From Bradyrhizobium sp. AZCC 1719 (GTDB lineage: Bacteria; Pseudomonadota; Alphaproteobacteria; Rhizobiales; Xanthobacteraceae): a stretch of DNA of 64,000 nucleotides. Shown piece by piece: positions 60,400 through 64,000 of the stretch. A program made the translations under genes and the position numbers. The notes beneath the pieces are model-generated. The model was given only the letters and a program-made list of their open reading frames with translations, was not told the origin of the DNA and did not search any database. Each line of letters begins with the position of its first letter. Position 1 is the first letter of the stretch. The stretch spans positions 5,733,001-5,797,000 of the forward strand of contig NZ_JAZHRU010000001.1 in assembly GCF_036924525.1 (NCBI RefSeq), read 5' to 3'.

Positions 60400-60555
60400 A
60401 TTCGCTCGTCAGTCCGCAAAGCCGACATAGCGGACGAAATCGCTGTTGGCTTCGGCGCGATGCGCAACGCATGCGTTTCGCGCCTCTCCGATCCGCCGCC
60501 GCAAATCGACCAGAAATTGTGTCTAGCCACTGCGCCTCGCACGTGGGGGCAGGAC

Positions 60556-61536
60556 TTGAACAAGAAACTGAAATATGCGGCGGCGGCGATCGCCGTCTTT
60601 GGCGCAGCCATATACCTCAACAACACCAATCATCTCGCCGCCCATCAGGAGGGCAAGCCCGTCCTGCTCGCGCATCGCGGCATTGCCCAGCGCTTCGATG
60701 AGCGCGAGTTGAAGAACGATACCTGCACGGCGGCGCGAATGCTGCCGTCAAGCCATCAGTATCTGGAGAACACGATCGTATCGATGCGAGCCAGCATTGC
60801 GGCCGGCGCCGATGTCGTCGAGCTCGACGTTCACCCGACAACCGACGGCGAATTCGCCGTGTTTCACGACTGGACGCTGGATTGCCGCACCGACGGGCGC
60901 GGCGTCACGCGCGAACACTCCATGGCCTATTTGAAGAAGCTCGATATCGGCCATGGCTATACAGCCGATGGTGGCAAGACCTTTCCGTTTCGCGGCAAGG
61001 GCATCGGCCTGATGCCGACGCTCGCCGAAGTGCTGGCGGCCTTTCCGCAACAGCGGCTGCTGATCAACGTCAAGAGCCGCGACCCGTCCGAGGGGGAGAA
61101 GCTGGCGGCCGTGCTGGACAAGCTCCCCGCCGAACGCCGGGCGCAGATCATGGTCTATGGCGGCGACGAGCCGGTCGAGATCGTGCGCCAGCGCCTTCCA
61201 AATGTCCGGACGATCTCGCGCGCCACGATCAAGAGCTGCCTGCTCGGCTATATCGGTTATGGCTGGAGCGGCGTGGTGCCGAAAGCCTGCCACAACGCGA
61301 TGGTGATGGTGCCGATCAACGTCGCCCCATGGCTCTGGGGCTGGCCGGACCACTTCCTCAGCCGCATGAGGGCGGCCAATAGCGAGGTCTTCGTGCTCGG
61401 CCCCTATCGGGGCGGCGAGTTTTCGACCGGAATCGATACGCCGGAGCAGTTCACGCGGCTGCCGCAAAACTATTCAGGCGGCATCTGGACCAACGAGATC
61501 GAGGCCATCGCCCCACTCGCGGGCAAGCGGAAATAG
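60556..61536 (+). CDS. glycerophosphodiester phosphodiesterase family protein
   Basis: 326 residues from the TTG at 60556, chosen because GGGGGCAGGAC precedes it and it opens a membrane segment (KLKYAAAAIAVFGAAIYL). An ATG at 60460 gives 358 residues with an unlikely N-terminus. GDPD TIM-barrel: LLAHRGI (catalytic H-R), ENTIVSM (E of the metal site), VVELDVHPTTDGEFAVFHD (E-x-D and catalytic H). Enzymes release glycerol-3-phosphate from deacylated lipids; here probably periplasmic or membrane-anchored. The WSGVVPKACHNAMV loop is unusual. Confidence 0.85.
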   Translation: MNKKLKYAAAAIAVFGAAIYLNNTNHLAAHQEGKPVLLAHRGIAQRFDERELKNDTCTAARMLPSSHQYLENTIVSMRASIAAGADVVELDVHPTTDGEFAVFHDWTLDCRTDGRGVTREHSMAYLKKLDIGHGYTADGGKTFPFRGKGIGLMPTLAEVLAAFPQQRLLINVKSRDPSEGEKLAAVLDKLPAERRAQIMVYGGDEPVEIVRQRLPNVRTISRATIKSCLLGYIGYGWSGVVPKACHNAMVMVPINVAPWLWGWPDHFLSRMRAANSEVFVLGPYRGGEFSTGIDTPEQFTRLPQNYSGGIWTNEIEAIAPLAGKRK

Positions 61537-61539
61537 CCG

Positions 61540-63162
61540 CTAGCTCCGCAAGCCCGGCGCCTCGTGCCCGGTGCGCGCGACATATTCGGTGTAACCGCCG
61601 CCAAATTGGTGGATGCCCTCCGGCGTCAGCTCGAGCACGCGGTTGGAGAGCGCCGCGAGGAAATGCCGGTCGTGGGACACGAACAGCATGGTACCCTCGA
61701 ACTCGGACAGCGCATTGATCAGCATTTCCTTGGTCGCGAGGTCCAGGTGGTTGGTCGGCTCGTCCAGCACCAGGAAATTCGGCGGATCGTAGAGCATTTT
61801 TGCCATCACCAGCCGCGCCTTCTCGCCGCCCGAGAGCACGCGGCACTTCTTCTCGACGTCGTCGCCAGAGAAACCAAAGCAGCCCGCGAGCGCGCGCAGC
61901 GAACCTTGTCCCGCCTGCGGAAAGGAATCTTCCAGCCATTCGAACACCGTGCGTTCACCGTCGAGCAGGTCCATGGCGTGCTGGGCAAAGTAGCCCATCT
62001 TGACGCTACCGCCGATCGCCACCGTGCCATCGTCGGGTTCGGCCGAGCCCGCCACCAGCTTCAGCAGCGTCGACTTGCCGGCGCCGTTGACGCCCATCAC
62101 GCACCACCGCTCCTTGCGGCGGATCATGAAATCGAGGCCCTGATAGATGGTGCGGCTGCCATAGCCCTTGTGGACGCTCTTCAGGCTGACGACATCCTCG
62201 CCCGAGCGCGGCGCCGGCAGGAACTCGAACGCCACCGTCTGCCGCCGCTTCGGCGGCTCGACGCGCTCGATCTTGTCGAGCTTTTTCACCCGGCTCTGCA
62301 CCTGCGCCGCATGCGAAGCACGCGCCTTGAAGCGCTCGATGAACTTGATCTCCTTCGCCAGCATCGCCTGCTGGCGTTCGAATTGCGCCTGCTGCTGCTT
62401 TTCGTTCAGCGCGCGCTGCTGCTCGTAGAATTCGTAATTGCCGGAATATGTCGTGAGCGTCCCGCCGTCGATCTCGACGACCTTGTTGATGATACGGTTG
62501 ATGAACTCGCGGTCATGCGAGGTCATCAACAGCGCGCCCTCGTATCCCTTCAGGAACTGCTCGAGCCAGATCAGGCTCTCGAGGTCGAGATGGTTGCTGG
62601 GCTCGTCCAGCAGCATCACGTCAGGCCGCATCAGCAGGATGCGCGCCAACGCGACCCGCATCTTCCAGCCGCCGGAAAGCGCACCGACGTCGCCCTCCAT
62701 CATCTCCTGGCTGAAGCCCAAGCCCGACAACGCCTCGCGGGCGCGGCCGTCAAGCGCATAGCCGTCGAGCTCTTCGAAGCGGTGCTGCACCTCGCCGTAG
62801 CGCGCGATGATATCTTCCATCTCGTTGGCGCGATCCGGATCGGCCATCGCGGCCTCGAGCTCCCTGAGCTCGTTTGCCACGACGCTGACAGGCCCGGCGC
62901 CGTCCATCACCTCGGCCACGGCGCTGCGGCCCGACATCTCGCCGACGTCCTGGCTGAAATAGCCGATAGTAATCCCCCGATCGAGCGAGACCTGGCCCTC
63001 GTCGGGTAGTTCCTGGCCCGAGATCATCCGGAAAAGCGTGGTCTTGCCCGCGCCGTTCGGGCCGACGAGGCCGATCTTCTCGCCCTTCTGAAGGGCTGCG
63101 GAGGCTTCGATGAAGAGGATCTGGTGGCCGACTTGCTTGCTGACGTTATCGAGACGGATCAT
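61540..63162 (-). CDS. ABC-F family ATP-binding protein (YbiT/EttA-type)
   Basis: 540 residues with two ATPase domains and no membrane segment. Domain 1: Walker A GPNGAGKTT, signature LSGG, Walker B VMLLDEPSNHLD. An inter-domain P-site-type linker (about 245-305, EQQRALNEKQQQAQFERQQA) joins to domain 2: Walker A GVNGAGKST, LSGGEKARL, FLVLDEPTNHLD, SHDRHF. ABC-F proteins act on the ribosome during translation or antibiotic protection. Length and linker fit the YbiT group best. Confidence 0.92.
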   Translation of the reverse strand: MIRLDNVSKQVGHQILFIEASAALQKGEKIGLVGPNGAGKTTLFRMISGQELPDEGQVSLDRGITIGYFSQDVGEMSGRSAVAEVMDGAGPVSVVANELRELEAAMADPDRANEMEDIIARYGEVQHRFEELDGYALDGRAREALSGLGFSQEMMEGDVGALSGGWKMRVALARILLMRPDVMLLDEPSNHLDLESLIWLEQFLKGYEGALLMTSHDREFINRIINKVVEIDGGTLTTYSGNYEFYEQQRALNEKQQQAQFERQQAMLAKEIKFIERFKARASHAAQVQSRVKKLDKIERVEPPKRRQTVAFEFLPAPRSGEDVVSLKSVHKGYGSRTIYQGLDFMIRRKERWCVMGVNGAGKSTLLKLVAGSAEPDDGTVAIGGSVKMGYFAQHAMDLLDGERTVFEWLEDSFPQAGQGSLRALAGCFGFSGDDVEKKCRVLSGGEKARLVMAKMLYDPPNFLVLDEPTNHLDLATKEMLINALSEFEGTMLFVSHDRHFLAALSNRVLELTPEGIHQFGGGYTEYVARTGHEAPGLRS

Positions 63163-63360
63163 TGGGCCCTGAAGGGAGGAAATCGCTGTGGCCGCTGCTT
63201 AGGACATCTAGCGTGCTTGTGGAAGCGGTTCCGAAATATTCCCGCCCAGCGAGCCACGCTACCTGACAGTGTTTTGGATCGTTTCTGCAACTGTCTCCCG
63301 GGAGTCTTGTCCAGGTGGCCGAATGAGCTTGCCTTTGGGCAGTTAAACCTTCCAGCGCTG

Positions 63361-63385
63361 CGAACCGATCTGTACCAGCATCGTT
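63361..63385 (+). promoter_or_regulatory. candidate EcfG promoter, one mismatch
   Basis: CGAAC, 16-base spacer, CGTT (63382-63385), 38 bases before the DUF2267 gene. The first base of the -35 element differs from consensus. Confidence 0.4.
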
Positions 63386-63422
63386 AGCCCGTCATCTCCA
63401 ATTGAACCGACGGAGAGTTCCC

Positions 63423-63872
63423 ATGAGCGCAACAGGTCTCGAAGTATTCGACAGAACGCTCCAGATCACCAACACGTGGCTGGACGAAGTGATGACAAAC
63501 CTGCCGCGCGATCGCAAGCTGGCGTGGCATATTCTGGGATCGGTATTGCGAACCATCCGCGACCGGGTTCCGGTCAATCTTGCCGCACATCTCGGCGCGC
63601 AGCTTCCACTGCTGGTGCGCGGCACCTATTACGACCAATGGCGACCGAGTGAAACGCCGAAGGCGTGGCGATCGGCAGACGAGTTTCTCTCCATCGTCTC
63701 GGCAGAACTTAGTTCGCAGAAACCGGTCGATTCCAAAGATGCAGCGCAGGCGGTGTTCCGCGTTCTGAACCATCATGTCGATCCCAATCAGGTCGAGAAG
63801 GTGCGCCACGCGCTTCCGGAAGACGTTCAGGCGTTGTGGCCCCGTAACAACCGGGTTTCATCGGCGGCCTGA
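63423..63872 (+). CDS. DUF2267 domain-containing protein
   Basis: 149 residues, ATG at 63423 after CGGAGAGTTCCC. DUF2267 pattern: GLEVFDRTLQITNTWLDEVM, LAWHILGSVLRTIRDRVPVN, LAAHLGAQLPLLVRGTYYDQ, and the FRVLNHHVDPNQVEKV repeat. DUF2267 proteins are small, often stress-linked in rhizobia; function unknown. A one-mismatch EcfG promoter lies upstream. Confidence 0.9.
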   Translation: MSATGLEVFDRTLQITNTWLDEVMTNLPRDRKLAWHILGSVLRTIRDRVPVNLAAHLGAQLPLLVRGTYYDQWRPSETPKAWRSADEFLSIVSAELSSQKPVDSKDAAQAVFRVLNHHVDPNQVEKVRHALPEDVQALWPRNNRVSSAA

Positions 63873-63969
63873 TGCGGCATCTGATCGCGGTTCCGAAGAT
63901 CGACAAGAACCCTGATGTTCGCTGGGCGTTGTCCTGCAGCTCAAAAACAATCAACAACGGGAGCGAGCA

Positions 63970-64000
63970 ATGACCAGACCTCCGCCCGTGCCGCAGGACA
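63970..64000 (+). CDS. gene start truncated by the window end
   Basis: ATG at 63970 with CGGGAGCGAGCA before it; reads MTRPPPVPQD to the edge. The strong ribosome binding site argues it is real. A one-mismatch EcfG-type site (AGAAC-N16-CGTT, 63906-63930) lies upstream. Product unknown. Confidence 0.5.
   Translation, partial: MTRPPPVPQD

Noticed and set aside
1..64000. CRISPR array, rRNA operon, complete insertion sequence or integrase
   Set aside because: No regularly spaced repeats, rRNA motifs, transposase or recombinase reading frames were found.

Overview
The window is a high-GC chromosomal segment from an alphaproteobacterium, most likely Bradyrhizobium or a close relative in the Nitrobacteraceae. 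Pointers are the NDUFA12-type complex I subunit, a BA14K protein, a DUF2155 protein, a GapR/DUF2312 paralogue, class II (B12-dependent) ribonucleotide reductase NrdJ, orphan Bug/TctC binding proteins, and many REP-like palindromes of types I associate with Bradyrhizobium genomes. Species assignment is inference from gene content only; no rRNA or complete tRNA gene is present.

Layout. 0-2.7 kb: tail of an aromatic meta-cleavage-type operon (2-oxo acid hydratase, RidA, LigI-like amidohydrolase) and an AEC exporter. 2.8-13.2 kb: housekeeping and metabolic genes (aat, DUF2155, SDR, HSL-type esterase, NhaD/citrate-type transporter, coiled-coil protein, EEP phosphatase, GlxA-type regulator beside a frameshifted DJ-1/PfpI gene, NDUFA12). 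13.4-19.1 kb: BA14K glycine-rich protein, EamA exporter, receiver protein plus hybrid CHASE3 histidine kinase, HNH endonuclease, ParDE-type toxin-antitoxin. 19.2-25.9 kb: ketopantoate-reductase-like protein, second EamA exporter, and nrdJ behind a 780-base leader.

25.9-34.5 kb is accessory: visibly lower GC, a SIR2 protein of the anti-phage type, two divergently transcribed nuclease-like genes, a coiled-coil membrane protein, a membrane-anchored lytic transglycosylase, a decayed tRNA-Gly, and two partial copies of the 3' end of the intact tctC gene at 34.5 kb. I read this as a hot spot for repeated insertion. 34.5-49.6 kb holds a Bug protein, a UvrD-type helicase, small secreted proteins, ROK kinase, csaA, a frameshifted paiB, a GapR paralogue, pdxY, rlpA, panE and small unknown genes. 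Four copies of an approximately 105-base repeat lie at 32.2, 42.0, 42.6 and 43.5 kb; three of them bracket csaA and paiB.

49.6-64 kb: many short stress-type or envelope-type genes, two copies of a two-gene cassette (DUF6894-like protein plus a 51-52 residue protein ending in a shared motif), two SDR-type genes, a VOC protein between direct repeats, a chemoreceptor, a GDPD-family enzyme, an ABC-F ATPase and a DUF2267 protein.

A recurring theme is control by the general stress sigma factor EcfG. Five exact GGAAC-N16/17-CGTT promoters sit directly upstream of five small envelope or unknown genes (38.2, 39.4, 50.0, 53.1 and 55.5 kb), and two weaker ones precede the BA14K and DUF2267 genes. The strongest candidates for new biology are the divergent nuclease-like pair with the SIR2 gene, the duplicated small-gene cassette, and the stress-promoter set.
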